The notes under the pieces were generated by a model, which saw only the letters and a list, made by a program, of their open reading frames with translations, did not search any database and was not told the DNA's origin. Positions 33,901 to 48,900 of a stretch of DNA of 64,000 nucleotides are shown here, piece by piece. Position numbers and translations under genes: made by a program. Within the stretch, counting starts at the first letter, position 1. Each line of letters starts with the position of its first letter. The stretch is from Echinococcus granulosus (Eukaryota; Platyhelminthes; Cestoda; Cyclophyllidea; Taeniidae): NCBI RefSeq assembly GCF_000524195.1, contig NW_020170465.1, positions 38,497 through 102,496 of the forward strand, given 5' to 3'.

Positions 33901-36900
33901 TTTGATTAGAAGAAAATATGCTAAAAGCAAAAAAACCAAGTTAAAAAATAAATTGTTAAATTAGCCAGTTATTACTTCTCCGCATTTTACTAGTTTTACT
34001 AACAACAATATCATCGACCTTTACCATCAGTGTCACGCATGCGTAGAATATTAGACTAGAAAAACATTGTCGAAATGTATGGAGAAAGGAAAATTTTACC
34101 TTAGGTCCCTTGAAACAGTAAATCTACCCCATTTCCTATTCAGCTAAATACTTTCGATGGAGAGAAGGAAGTAAAAAATAGCTGTCACTCTTTTACTGCA
34201 GCTCTCCACTTGCATCAGTGGGTTTTTATTCTTGCAGCTGGTTTTTGTCCTGCCACTTTACCTAGCTTAAACATGCAAAATAAATTTGTTTGAGTTATCC
34301 GGTGCCTTGGATTGGATGAAAGAAAAACTGGGAAATGTGTCCCTACCGAGGCGTATTTTGATAATCTTGATTTATGGGGAAGGTTATTTCTCAACGAAAT
34401 CATTAGCAATCTAAAAGAATTATTTGGTGGAACCTATCACTCAGAAGCATTTTAAATGGGTGTGGCTACGGGGATGAAACACCTAAAAGTGAAGGGTTGA
34501 ACATTCAGTTCACGTAATGAAGATTTAGCTGACAACGGTGACACAGATGCTTCAAAATGAGGGCGTTAGGCACATCATTTGTTACCGCTCAACTTGAATG
34601 ATGAAAGCAAACGTTTGTATCTACATCGAGCAGGGAGGCGAATTGGATGGAAATGAGCACGTACTTCCCACCCACCATCAAGTATTAGGGGTGATAGACA
34701 ATGGACATCGTGAAGTCTGTCAAATTGAGTCGGCTCGTTCATGTCGGTTATAAGACCGCAGAGTGTTGGTGAATTGTTTGCCGAGTGAATTTTGATGAGA
34801 AGGAGCTACTGAATTTGATTATAATATTACTTAACTGAACCAGCGTATCGTTGGTTATTGTCGCCCAAACGGTCTATTTATCACCCAAATCACAGTCCCA
34901 AGGTAAGCATCCCTCCGTCCCCAGAAGATCGCGCTTGCTGTGTATGCGTGGTAAAATGCAAGCGCAGACACAATCATTCAATACTGATTGTTCATTTGAT
35001 TTTAAATGAAGTAAAATATAAGAAATAGGCTTACATAAATTAAAATGTATTAGCTTAACTTAGAGTGGAATAGTTACTATAGAACGTCCCCGTTTCCTTA
35101 TTTAGATTCAACGTCACACATATGTGACATGCGTTTATTATCAGTTTATGGCAATCATAATTGTCCGAAGTGGTGTTGGTGGAAGAAATCCGTAGGGTGG
35201 AGATAAATTCACTGTTTTAGACTTCGAGCAGTCCGGTAATGTGAGCTCTAGTGTCATGTAAGAGTAACGAAAACTTAAAGTGTGGCAGTTGATTTCCTTC
35301 CGATACTCCAAAATGTGCACTGTAAAATTAGTCAATTAGTTTTCGAGATGGATATTATAAAATTTTCCTCGTTTTCTTAAAAAAAACAATTCAATAATGA
35401 CAGTTTCACGAATCAACATCCAAATTTAAGCTTTAAATTAATCGAAAAGAAGTCATGATATTTGTTCGAGGAGTCCGCACCAAAATAATAACGATAGCTT
35501 CTGGCACTAAAGGAATAGTCGGTCTTTTGACCTCATTTAATCGGTTTCCTAAAAAGTCTTTCTAGGCTTTACATCCGATGGTTAAATTTTGCTTAAAATG
35601 ACGAAAACTTTGACCCTAAGCGACCTTAAATACCTGACCTTTGTACAAGCCTACATTGAGACGTTTTTTACCTTGGCATCAGTAGTGCGGATGTCAATGT
35701 CGTAGAAGGCGATCCGCAGTTCGTTCGCCCGTTGTCCCATATTGACAAGAAGGGAGGGCAAAATTGACTCCTTCGGTGGTGTCCACGTGACCCGCAAGCG
35801 ATCACTTCCTGTCGCCTCAACAGTCACTCGATTCGGCGGTCCGGGAACTAAGGGCCGAAATTAAGCGATGCTTGAAATTGCAAATTCAAAACTTTGTTCA
35901 TAAATTTTACAAATTCTTTTCCAGAATAACGGTTTAGGTAATACTACTGGGAGAATACTTACTGACGTCGATTGACTGACTAACTGACAATTTCAATAAG
36001 TTAGAGGTATGTATGATCTACGCGATCTGCAATTCATTCTGCCTGTCAAGTTTGATCCTAAAATTGGTATTCTGACCTCAGTGTCAAATAGTAATTCATG
36101 CTTATAAATAGAAACTAAAATTTCTTCTGGAGTAGACAGAGATGCTTTGACAAAAATTGAAAATCAGTAAACTCCATATCCTACTTTCCATTGTTTTTAC
36201 TTACAAGGCTTTATGATAGATACGAAGCCTGCACTTAGACGCAGTGGACGAATTTAGGACTAATTGGAGAGACTTGCTCACCTTTTTCCAGCACACTGCT
36301 TGAACAACTTAGTAAAGAATGATCTAAAAGTTTAATGGTTATGTAACTTGATGACTTTCTTACGTCGTTGAGGGGGATGTCAAAAAACATTGTGGAAGAA
36401 TCAAGTAAGTCCACAAAGATGCCCTTAATTTTTAGATCAAACGACTGTGAAAACTTTTTGACTAAAATTGTAAACCTTCCACTCATTTATCCAACTTTGT
36501 AAATTACCTGAAATCTGTCAGTAGGCCTGTCAATTGTTGTCACAGAGATGGCAATCGCCTGACACATGACCATCGCTGGACGCGTTTCAAGCTACCCACT
36601 TTTAGGTCACCCAAGTGTGGTTATGTCCTTGCCACCTCTTCCAAGTGTCCCGTATTTGGACTGCTTACAGTATTAGAGGTGCCGCCATTGCAGCACAAAA
36701 ACGAGCCAGACTTTTTATTTGGCGGTTTCTGTCACGCCCTTCTTTACGGTCAAAGCAAGTTTTTCTCAATCAGTAAATTAAAAAGAGAATTTTAAGTTTT
36801 TTTTTCCGACTCCATATTATATGGCCAAAGGAACACGGATTAAAGCGGCCTTTAGGGCATTAATCTTATTGGCTGATTAAAATACTCAACATCAACCAAT

Positions 36901-39900
36901 CATCATTCTATCGAACGCCGATCACCTCTTCTCCGGCTAATCCACTCATCATCACAAAAAAAGTCAACATACCATATTCCTTCGTTTTTGCAGTGGTCTC
37001 CGCTTGAATGCCGGCACCGGTTTCGGATACTGCGGCCAGACGGAATTCATACTTTGTATTTGGTAAAAGGCCATTCACCAAATAGTTATATAAACTGGGT
37101 TCAATGAAAATTTGCCGAGAAGTTGCCTCCATGTTTCCCTCTCCATCCAGAGGAGTTACGAGGAGTTCATAATTCACCAAAGGAGGTTCGCGTTGTTGGG
37201 TGTCTGGAGTATCCCAGTGAAGCGACACCTCATGGGCAGATTTGGAGACGGCTTTGAAGTTCACTGGCGGCGGCAAGGCTAAATCGGAGTAAAAAACAAT
37301 TATTACATTTCATAAAGGCTTTCAAACTTGTAAAGCGTCTAATTAACTTGATGACCGATGCACAAGTAGACTCTTATTAATTATTTATGGGAATGACTTA
37401 TGAAATTATGACATCGCCAAAAGTTCAGAGTATGGGGCGTGTCTTCTATTAAGTAGCTAAATAAAAGTGCTTTTAAATGAAAGAGCCTATTGTAAAGGAA
37501 AGGAATTATCACGGGCACAGTTTTAACTTAGAATTTGAGAATGTACCCTTTATAAGTGGCACCAAATTTTTCGTGTCTTGGACAAAAAATGAGTCGTGAT
37601 CCCTATCATAAGCGGTTAAAAGTTGTAAAATACCGAATTGTCATCAAATTATTTCCAAATTTCCATTGTATGGAATTTTGACAGGTTATTGAATATCATT
37701 GTAACCTACTACGATTTTCCTTAGTAAGTTGTCAAGCCCCAGATCGAGAGAGTTGCTCAGGAAAAACCTAACACGTTTCGAGAGGATTCTACTCCTTCTC
37801 AGTTAAAATGCAAGAGCAAGAAGTGGGTAGGTGGAATGCTTCATGACTATGTTACCTCTACAAGTCCCTTGATCCAAATCATCTGGTCTGCTTTGTTCGG
37901 AGCACTGTTAAGAGGGTTTCCAGCACAAATGTTCACAATATCGAAGATTGGGCAAATACTACTACTAGGGTCATTGTGAATACAGGACAAACAATGGCTA
38001 AAAAAGGCTTTGCTGTGGAGTTATAAAACAACATTTCCCGCTGGTTCAAGAGAGTTGCTCGGAGTAGGCATTGCATGCTTCAACGAGAGTAGCTTCTCTC
38101 AAGTAACCTGTGAGAATCGTGAATAGAGCATTACTGTGTCTTTTCTAGCTCTTTTCATCATTAAATTCAATATAATGCTTTGTTTATAATGGAGTTAAAA
38201 GGATTACCAACGAGCAAATCTGCATTACGAGGATCATTTTGATGCCCACTGCTGTCTTAACCGTCGGTCTAGGCCCAATGAAATCAAGTACCATTGGAGC
38301 ATTAACTGCAGACTGTCGAAGAGGACTATGTTCAAGAAAATGGACATCTGCACAGTCTCATCTACCGAAAAATGCTTTGGTCAACTTGGGCAATTTATCC
38401 TACCGACCATTATGATATTGCTGAGTCTGTTTTAGACATCAACTATGCTCTGGATGTAGAACCGTGGAGGAGCTGCAACACCTAAGCACTTCAAAACTCT
38501 TCACAGGAGCTCACCGATATAAGTGTACAAATTCTTGCTCTCGCTTACACCTCGGCGAATGTGATGCGTTCCAAGTCGACTAATTTCCTGGTTAATTTAT
38601 TACCATTACCACAAGCTAAAGCGTGTTGGATCTGGTCATTCTGAGGTAGTACTATTATTCAGAGAATATTTCACAGGGTCATCAGTAACCTCAACAAAAA
38701 AAACGATACTTTAAGATCTGTGCTACCAATCAAACCAAACTATTAATAACTCAGCCCTTGGATTAGCTAACCTATCTAACCAACTAAATTAACTTATAAG
38801 GCTGAGGTCACATCTCACAAACCTCCAGGTCTAACAATGACGGGGTACGGCGGTGAAATCGGTCCATCCCCTTTGATATTGGAAGCACTGACACGAATAT
38901 GATAGGTGGCATTTGTGCGCAAATGAGTCAACAGCGTTAGAGTGCTGGTGCTGCCGGTCAAATCAGATTGGCTCAGGGCTGAGTCCACCTGAACCAATTT
39001 AACGCTCCAATCAGCCAATGGCAGCTTAGGATTTTCCGTGTAGTATACTCGGTACATCTGCAAGGAAACAAAAGTGTATTAGATGGTTTTATTACTTTAA
39101 GATGGTTCAAGCATTAAAGTGGACATATATCACTAATATCCTTTTTGAGTTTTCACTGGAATGGCCAGCTGAAGGTGAATTCGGCCAAACAAATTCGCGT
39201 GACCTTGAACCGAATTTAAAATTGCGTTGTGATTTGGTAATTCAACAAAACATGCCTATAATTATCCATTAGAAGTCAACGATGTCCTAAAAATGAAAAA
39301 AAAAAGAGAAAATGGACCTCGTGTTGGTTAAAATTAAAGCCCGTTCCTGCGTTCCCTTACTGTCTAGTATCCCAACATTTGCTAAGTAGTCCGCCTTACC
39401 TGCTACTCTGAATAAAGCGGCGCCTTTAATCTATTTTAAAACAGCCAGACACTGGCAGTATGTGTATGGATTGCTAGTCTGACTAGTAAAACGAGAAATT
39501 TACAAAAATAAGCAGTATTACTAGTGCAATCATGTCTCAGAAATACTCCATCTGTTCAAAAATGTCCAAAAGAAGCATTCAAACTCTGGTGACAATGCAA
39601 ATAATTTTACTACTTTTCCCTCCACGTGCAATTTCAAAAGCTACTCGTTGAGAGTCCGGAATTCACTATTCATGGCGAAATTCACAAAAAGAATGTGACC
39701 TTAGGAACATAGGTAGTGGTACATTCAAGCTTCCGTCCATACAGGTGTATATTTCGTTAAGCGAGCGAAACGCACCTGACATGGATGCCTTCAGATTCGG
39801 TGGAACCGAGACCAAATAAAACCAGTGGAATCCCACCACTTTCACCCTTTTTAAACATCACCAACCCACTCGTCGATCCCTATTACTGTCGGAAATGCTG

Positions 39901-42900
39901 GCTCTGTCTCAAAGAAAAAGGTTCCTGGTAATTTTATATTGCCGGGAATGTTTAGTCAATCGGAAGCATCTGATTCATGACGAAGTACTCCCACTTGTAG
40001 GAACTAGCAATCAGTGGCACAAATTCAATGCTTTTATTTAATTCAAAAAAGGAGAATAAGCTTTGTAGCCACGTAGATCGAAATAATTTGGTTATCAAAT
40101 ACGTACTTTTACTGAAATTATATGAAAATGTAAGCAAGCGAAGCTTGTTTAAATTTAACAATTAGGCCTCTTCAGTCTTCCCGGAGCGCGAGATTTTTGG
40201 TCAGTCCTACTATTTCCCAGGCCTTAGTTATACCACTTCCCAGGCCACTCTCCTCTATTATTTTGCCTTGTCATACTTTCATGGGTAACAAGAGGATTGG
40301 TGCATCAGTGACAACGACAAGCTGATGGAGTCAAAATTGCCATAAACACTCAGAAAACCCAAATCTCAACGCTAAAATGTGGGGTTTTTATCCTAAAATG
40401 GCTTTGTCTGTACAGACTGACAAAAGAAGGCCTGTTAAACCCATATTTTGTCATTATTAATGACACTAATCCCGTATTCCGAAAACCTAAACTAGGAACA
40501 AAGTTTTTGCCACACCCGATTAATCCAAGAAGATCCATCCAGCAATTGAGTCGGCCTAGACATATTCACTAGCCTTTCTGTCCTTCTCTGCACTAATTAT
40601 AGACTGTTCTTTTGCAGTGGTGTACTTTATTACGTCTTCAAAGATGACTTGAGGTACTACAAAAATACCTCGCAGACACCTTTATCCCACTATTCCAATT
40701 CTTCCTTTTACTTTTGAGGACCCCTACGATACCTGTATTAACGGAATCATAAAAGTGGAGCATGACTAACGTGTCTTGAGATTATTACAGAACCTCATGA
40801 TGATTGATGAGGCAATCGGGAAATGAACTTACTCAAAGGTAAGGACGTCCTATTTGATTGTGGGTTAATGTCTAAATACAACATAAGCTTTTGAACTCTT
40901 GCGGAAACAAAATTGACCTTTGGTGAAATCACAAGCGAAGCAGTAAAATGTCATCGTCAAATCTCGTCGTGACAGCGATGACAAGACCACTAAAGGCATG
41001 CTAAGCAAGAATTTGCATTCCAGCCACCTTTATTCCTGGCAGTGAACCACGTGATGTATGGAAGACGTTGACTGCGACCAAGGTGATATGGAGGATGATA
41101 GAGACAAGGCCATTTAAAGGTGAAGTGACGGAGTTCATATGACAGTCACCAGTAAAATTAACTTGTATTCTGTCTTTTTTGTCTCCAAGAGATCAATTTT
41201 CCTCACTTCTGTCGAATGTTGCCTTTGTTGATGGGCTGTCATTAGCTGCCCTTAAAGCATCGCCTTGGTCACCCTAGTTTTGTAACAGCAGTAAATGAAG
41301 ATCATAACAAGAGACACGTACACCCGAATATTTTAATTCCTCTGAAGTTTGGTCTGAGTTTTATTGACTTTAACAAGAAAGAAGTGGAAAAAAAGGCAAC
41401 TAAGGCTCCAAAATCTACCCATTTTTAATGAGTCCTACTCATCTTTATTTGTAACAGGATGGTAGATAACCCTGTCTGTGATCCAACCGCTTTGAAATGA
41501 CGCATATCACATATTTTCCTTCACTGTAATACTGCGACTTTCGATGGGAAACCGTGATAATCGTGGAAAAGTACGTCTAAATTCCCTCTCAAAACAGCTT
41601 TCTTAATGAAGATCCAAACACTCGACGATGTTCGATGAGTTGACACAGAAGACAAACTCAATAAAAATTTTTAGACCGACCATTCGAGATAGTCCAATTT
41701 CAAGACGCCTCCCAAGACTGGCTGCAGAACCCAATGTGCCTTTCTGAAGTACACATCTTAGTCTACTTTCTTGAAAGCCTACACGAAGGCAGTGATGTTG
41801 AGAAGAAAAACGCATTAAACTACGTAATTAATAAAGAACCAAACACTTTCAAAGACGGTTGCTAATAAAAAAGCAAAGTTTCGGCTACTTCGTAAATTAA
41901 TGGTCTTATTTGATGGTCATCGTGAAAGTGATGATTTGAAATGACAACTACGCTTACGGGACTGTAAGCCAAACCGGTACCTTCGAACTTGGTAGCACTA
42001 CCACAAATGCGATCGGATGGCCAATCTGCGGTCTTTTTTCCATTCTCCTACCTGCTTTTGGCCACCTCCCCCGGTGCTGGATTGGACAAATAGTTGCAAA
42101 ATAAAGGTGCATTTACATTAGGCGTCCTAAAAACAGCGTTAGGCGAACTGAGAGGCATGGATGAAGGCGACAGGAAGTTTATTGAAACCTGGTGTGATCG
42201 TGAATTAAACAGACAGACAGACGGCGAGACAGAAGTAAGGGTCTACTAACTAACGTCTGTAGGAAAGACGTAATTTCAGATGCTTGCTAATTATGCGTCT
42301 TTGGGGGATAGACGAACGTAGACTCATTAAGTAATTTTTTTCAAGCTAGATACCTATCAAACGTGTCAAGTGAATCTTCGCAACACCTCTAGTGTTCGAC
42401 TCCTGTGCAGTGGATCGGTTCAATGCCGGTATCATCAGACAACCAACACTAGGCTGCAGTAGAGGTTGGGGGTTCCTACCAGGTCACGGCAGTGCAAACA
42501 GGGTGGTGGCAGTGAACGTCGATTATTATCAAAGAGTAGAGGAAATACGAAACCGTGGTTACCAAATCGTACTAAAGACTCCAAGAAAAGTACAACAGGG
42601 TAATAAGGCACTCAATTTCACGTCTAAAATTCAGTGATCATTCCGGTCTTTCAAAATCTTTAGGACTCATCATAGTATGTAAAGGAAGTTATTCAGTTGC
42701 TCCACTTTTTCCTTCTTAATTTTGAACTATTAACTTTACGAATTTTCGGTTTTTATGCCACTGATTTATGCTTTTACTGAAGAGATTAAAGAACTGGCTG
42801 CAAACGTTGGGAACATTAGGGGGTAAAAAAATACTCGCTCTTACCCCCTAGACAGAGTATCCCTATCATCGGCCATACCCCCTGACTCTCCTCACTGTTT

Positions 42901-45900
42901 GCTTTAAACTTTGCTACTAAAATGATGGTGGTGTTTCTAGCAGGCCTAATTGCCCGATAGTACGGATGAAAGATGAACAATTAAGTGATTCGCTAGTAAT
43001 CCGCTTCATCCATATATATTAGGCTTATTTTGAACTTTTGCAAAGCCAAAAGTTTTAAAACAGTTAAAGAATCCACTAACCATTTAACTGAGGAAGAAGG
43101 TTTGAAAATCATTCCCACCATCCAATTATATTTATTTAAGATGTGTGTCTAACCACAGAGATATTTCGGTTCCCGAAGCTTTCCATCGTTAAGTGGGATT
43201 CCATTCGTATAAACCCCGCAAACTCCCCCCCCAAACCGTCTGACGAGATTCATAGTAAATGTACCGTCTCCAGACCACCATGCTAGTGACAGAGGTAAGC
43301 AAAAGCAGTAAAAAGCAATGTCCAAATTCCATTGCCGGTTCTGTAAGTGTTTAATCTGTTAGAGGTCACCAAGGTCAAATCCCCTTTTGATTGTCTACCT
43401 TTGGCAAGTGAAGCGGGAGGTGATACAACCTAAAAGGTCCAAATTGCCCATATAATGGGTGTGTCCGCATGTTCAGTGTAACTGATTGGGACCCAGACAG
43501 ACTGTTGGAGAGCATTTAAATGAGAAAAAGGAAGCAAACAGAAAGGAATGTTGGCTATTAGGTCTCCAAAGCTACCCAAATTATAAACTGTGCTAAGTGA
43601 CTTTGCCCTTGGGCAAGTTATCCCATGGTTAGGGATGGGCCGATAAGACCTTCGTTATATGAGTTTTTTAGGAGAGGCTTAAACGGTATAGCGACATGTA
43701 AAAATCTGAGAAATTCGTCCCTTTTCAATGACATAACCCCTTCTAATGGAGGCAATCTTTTAATAAATAAAAGTCTTTAGCGCTCTCAAATCACTAATTT
43801 TTACACTGTCAAGTGGACTTTTAAAGAAGAATACCAACGCCTTGTTGACCTTTATTTGTTAATAATGTCATCTTTTGGAAAAGAGATTCACAGAAATAGT
43901 TAAAAATAAGAGAAGGGAATTTTAACCCCGAAATATGGCATCGGTCCCAAATAACGGACGATTCCTTTAGCCTACAAACGGCTGAGTTTCCAACACTCGA
44001 ATGAGTTGACACTGGAGGGAAGAGTGAATACGGACCAAAACACCCAATGCATTGCTCCAGACTTTTTCTCTATGAAAATTTTTCATCTTTTTTTCTACAT
44101 CGTTGCTATTTGTGCAGTAGAAGGTGTTTTCTAGCGTTACATATGCGGCACTTCTTATCTGATTTAAACGCTGATTTTTTGGCTGAAACGTAAATCGGGG
44201 TGAAAAAAAACTTATCCCTCATTTATAAAAGCATGGCTTTGCAAATATCCTGACAATTTCTGTTAAAAAAAATTATTTTAATTTTTAAAACCTCATTATG
44301 TACGGCTCCGATTCGCCTATAGGCCAGTAAAGAAAAAGTAGTTTTACTTTGTCTCGATTCTTTGACCCATGGTGGGAAGAAAGTTTATTGATAGAAAGGG
44401 TGTAACACCTTTATTGTTTGTTTGACTCTTCGTCAAGACACTTATGGCCGCGCCTTTGTGCTTCCACTGAGCAGTGCGGCCTCTGGGCTGTGCCAGTAGT
44501 CCCTCAGCCCGTCTGTACGACGGCAGTACATATTCTATCCCATTTCTGTTCCTTCCTTCGTCTTCAGGAAGTCTTGGCCGCTACCTGGGCCTCATTTTGA
44601 AAAAGTTTGTATAAAAACGGCAAGTTTAGTTGCAAATGTTTTTAAATTCGAATTTTCAGGGAAATTTTCTGGTAACTACCCAGATACGAACTGTTTCTTT
44701 ATAGAGTAGTGATAGCTTTAGGGGAAAAAGTAGGAGTTAATGAGATGTAAGTAGCGAAATTTTGGCTTTAATACAAGCATAAGTCCCGTTTTAGTAAGTA
44801 AAAAAGACAACTGAGATAAGTTTACCGTAATTGGACCATTTGTCTGCAATGGTTGATCCCACGAGACAGAAACTGCCGCAATAGAAATGGCCGACGATCG
44901 AATGCGCAAAGGTGGTGAAGATGGAGCTAAAATCAAAATATTTGCCTTACAGTTCGTTGTTTAACTTCTTCATTCAAAAACCGGCAAATTGTAGTTTAGG
45001 AGGAACTCCTGAGCACTTATACCCGGGTCTCAGAGGATAATTGACCCTATGGACCAAATGCGTAGTCACATAGTATGACATATTGGCATCTATTTTCCTG
45101 GCAGTTACTTAAAATAAAAAACCTTCTATATCCACTTTAGCATTTTAAGATTAATCAATGTGTCTAGGCCCAGCTACTCTTTATCAAGCAAACGTCACAC
45201 CTTTGTGACGCTGAAGTCTGATATCTGGTATATGTGCGGAGGCAGAATAAAGCTGAAAAATTATGAAATGATAATTCTCACCTTCCTGATTAGTAGTGAA
45301 GTGAACAGGTTTGGTTGATGGTGAAACATCCCCATTCACACCGACAGATCTGCACCAGACCGTGTAGTTGGTGTAGGGCTTCAGTCCAGTCAGCTTGGAT
45401 TTCACTTTTAACTCTCCCTGCTCCGTCTCTGCTATGGGGATCAGTCGGAACTGTAGACCAACCTAAAGGAACAAACTTTATTTCTTTAATACGTCAGCCT
45501 AATTGATTAGAGTTATTTCGCCCCTTTTAGACCAGGTGGTTTTTGCCATAAAAGCATTTCATGGTATAGCCTGAAACTCATTCAACAACAGTAAAATTGT
45601 GTTCCCAAAAATTAACTCATTTCATCACTCGAATAGTAAAACTGATATTGTGAACACTCATATCAAAAGTTAGAGACAAGGGGGTATTTTGATGAAACTG
45701 AGAAACTTATATAATTTAAGTAGTATTTTTTGATTACCAACTGACTAACTAAAATAAGTGTATTTTTGTACATATTAAACGCCACAACCTCATCATCCTC
45801 TTTTCTTGACTATATAATAGACTCATACACTCGAGTCGCATTTAAGAGAGCAGATATTCGGCATCTCCACAGAATCAAAATCGCGTTTAGTGTAGATGGG

Positions 45901-48900
45901 GCTCACTTGAAAACCGTATTTATTTATTTAGAGACTCATCGCGAATCTCTTCTGCCAGCAGATATGGTAGACTTTCAGGTCGTCTTGAGTTTTTTTATTT
46001 TGTCTAGATAAATAAAAACAGTCTCCTTTACTTCGTCAGCCTCGATACCAAGCATACACCAACGTCTGTAACTGCAAGTGTTAATATGCATGAATATTCA
46101 GTTGTTTTCATCGCTCTGCTCACTGAAAGGTTCGAATCCGACTCAATTTCATTGCGAGTTTTGCGTCGAATCTACGTCCAGGATATTCGTTCGCAGGAAT
46201 GACTGCAGCGGATAATGATATGAGGGGCGCCATAGCCGAGATAACCGCTGGCATATAGACATCTCACCAATCTTCCTACTACTGTTGTACCAAACTTAAC
46301 TACTTTTATGGGAGTAGATAACTGCTTGTCTAAAGTTTACGAATTTTTTTGGCAAAAACTGTGGTCTGGCGTTGCAAATAGCAGTGTCCGGCATGAACTG
46401 TCCACAACATATGCATCGCTTACTAGAAGCACTGACAGACTATACTCATCACCTACTACTGCATGTAATACCGTCTGAATTAAGCAGAGTATGGGATTAA
46501 TTTCAAAATGCATTTACCTAGCGCATACCAGACTTGGAAGTTAATCGTCATCAGCTGTCAAAATTGCACTAAGCGAAATGCTTTTGAATGTTTTCTCGGT
46601 CTGTGAACGCAATTCGGCTATCCCTTTCAGCCTCCGCTCCTCTCGCCCCTCCTCTCCTCGTCTTTGACCGTCCATTCGTTCACTCACTCATTCGTTCATT
46701 CGTGCATCCACCACCCACCGCGTTAGTTGAATCGGTACGAATCATGGGAACGCTGGACTTTTTCTCCCCAACCGTTCACACATTTCATTAATATTTTGAA
46801 CTGTCGTATGGTGGATTTCAATCAAAACAGACAAAAGCAAATGGGCAAAATGGACAGGTGTTTAAAACGCAAATTAGTGTTTCTCTGAGAGAGCTTTATC
46901 TGCATTCAAAAGTACTAAATAGGTTTGGTAGTTCCTTGACTTAAACGTTAAAGAACCATCCTCTACTCTTCTTACAGGGTGTCATTCAAGCTAAACTGGA
47001 ATCACTGACCCGACGGCCAATAAAAGGGTGGAATACTGCACGCAGCAGCAGGCGGCAATTATGCTCCATTACTATCTTCTATATTTGTCGCTATTTTCGT
47101 AGGCCGGGCCAATTCGGACACCGTTAATCACATTGTCAGGCAGTGATGATGGTTGTGGAGGCATGAATACATGCATGTCCGCCGCGACTGCCTCTAGGGA
47201 CTAGGCTTAATGGTGGGATATACGCCATTATAGGTGGGAGCTGGAAACAATATGGAAAAACCCCCGTACCACATAAATGTGTCTCCTCTCACTCTCTGGT
47301 GATATGAAGCCCTGCTCTAGGTGTCACCCGTGCCACTGGTCTTCCAGGCCCTTCAACCTTATTTGTTTTATGCTCTTCAAGGATGACCTCCTATGTTACA
47401 CTTAACCCTATTTTTCTCTCTGCAAACCGAATCCCTTTTCCCTTAGGAAAATTTTAGCTTTTGTCATATTTAGCTTATCAAGCAGATATGGACAATATTA
47501 AACTCAAGCTATTTACTTACATGTAATTTTTGAAAAATCAGGTTTCCAAAGTGATTAAACAGGTTGATATTTAAAGAAGAAAAGCAATTCTTTTCAGCAT
47601 TGGAAATGGCGAATTAAATATGGGACAATTTATATCCTTCCTCCTTTTTCCCATTCAATTAGCCTTTGGCTAGGACAATTAGTGTAAGCAAGTGAAATAA
47701 AACAATTTATTTGCCTAATTACTGCATTTTTTTGTGTCTTTCTCAAAGCCTGTAATTTGTTTGCTGCATTATTTAGTGAGACCTTTTTTAGTGAAATTAG
47801 GCCCACTTGTTTGAGGCATTCCTTCACCCGCAAAAGTTGTCACTTGTCTATTCCTGTAAGTTGATGAACAAATGACAAGGTGGTAATTCAGCACGGCCGA
47901 CGAACCTTTTGGCTGGAAAATAAGACTGTTCATTGGATACACCAAAAACTAGATGAACACTGGGAATTACAAATGCTTTACGGAGGTTCAACATACACCT
48001 TAATCGAGGTGGAGGAGGTGGTGGACTGTCACTAAGAAGCGTTCGGTAACCAATTTACTGTTTTTGTTCCTTCCAAACCCCTGCCTTACTTCTAAAAAAG
48101 ACAACCTTGACTTAAAATAACTTTATAAGATCCCAAAAACGGATAAAAAAACGTCAAAGAGAATGCAACACTTTCGGGCGACTGCAATTTAAACTACCGA
48201 TTTCTGGATTCCTTACAGGATTTATGAGAAAATTTCACTGAAGAGCTTGTTCACCACTACCTTGTCAGTTTTATATTAGGACAATTCATGATTTATTGGC
48301 TCTGTAGAGCAACAAAATCGCCTTTTTCCTCATCATTGTAAATGTTATTCACCACCCACCACAACCTTTCCCATCTCCAGGTCCTCGGTTTCTTCAGCAA
48401 GTCGTTAAAGTGGATGTAACCTTTTTTTCAATTATCCCTGTGCTTCAGTTAATAGGCAGAAAAGATAAAGGTGTCAAATTAGCCGGGGACTGTAAAATTG
48501 TCATAAAAAATCGCATAAAATTTACAGCTCCTCAGCGCAAATAGGTTAATTGCAACACCGGACTACGCTGCAATTATTACCGGAGGAGAACAAATAGACG
48601 TGGACAATTCGGTAAATTGATAAAAAAGGCGGTAAATCTAGAATAATTCCGTGAATATTTTCACCAGTAAAATGATCAAGTGTAGGTGGGCATATCTCAG
48701 GCAAACTTCGAGGTGATACGAGACATCGTATTGAGCGTTGCGCCGAGCGATGCATTGGATCCAGGTCGGCAGCACATTTGAAAGTGTTGAGTGAAGAAAT
48801 TGCGATGCAGTGAAACAGATGGTAGTCACTTTGGCTTCCTCATGACGAAAGAGTAAGATTATTTGGCGTAATGCTCATTTAATCTAAGCTACTCCCATTT

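Larger units (their letters stand above)
32573..35671 (-). other. LAR: LAR intron with palindrome repeat cluster
   Basis: 3.1 kb between the two halves of FN3-4. It holds the tandem cluster at 33450-34070 and a further palindrome at 35113-35128. No exon seen. Confidence 0.6.

Noticed and set aside
33450..34070. CRISPR-like spaced palindromes
   Set aside because: The units are long, diverged and eukaryotic; repeats are not identical and there are no spacers of even length.
46125..46145. tRNA B-box-like GGTTCGAATCC
   Set aside because: Only two flanking base pairs form around the loop, and no acceptor or D arm can be drawn.
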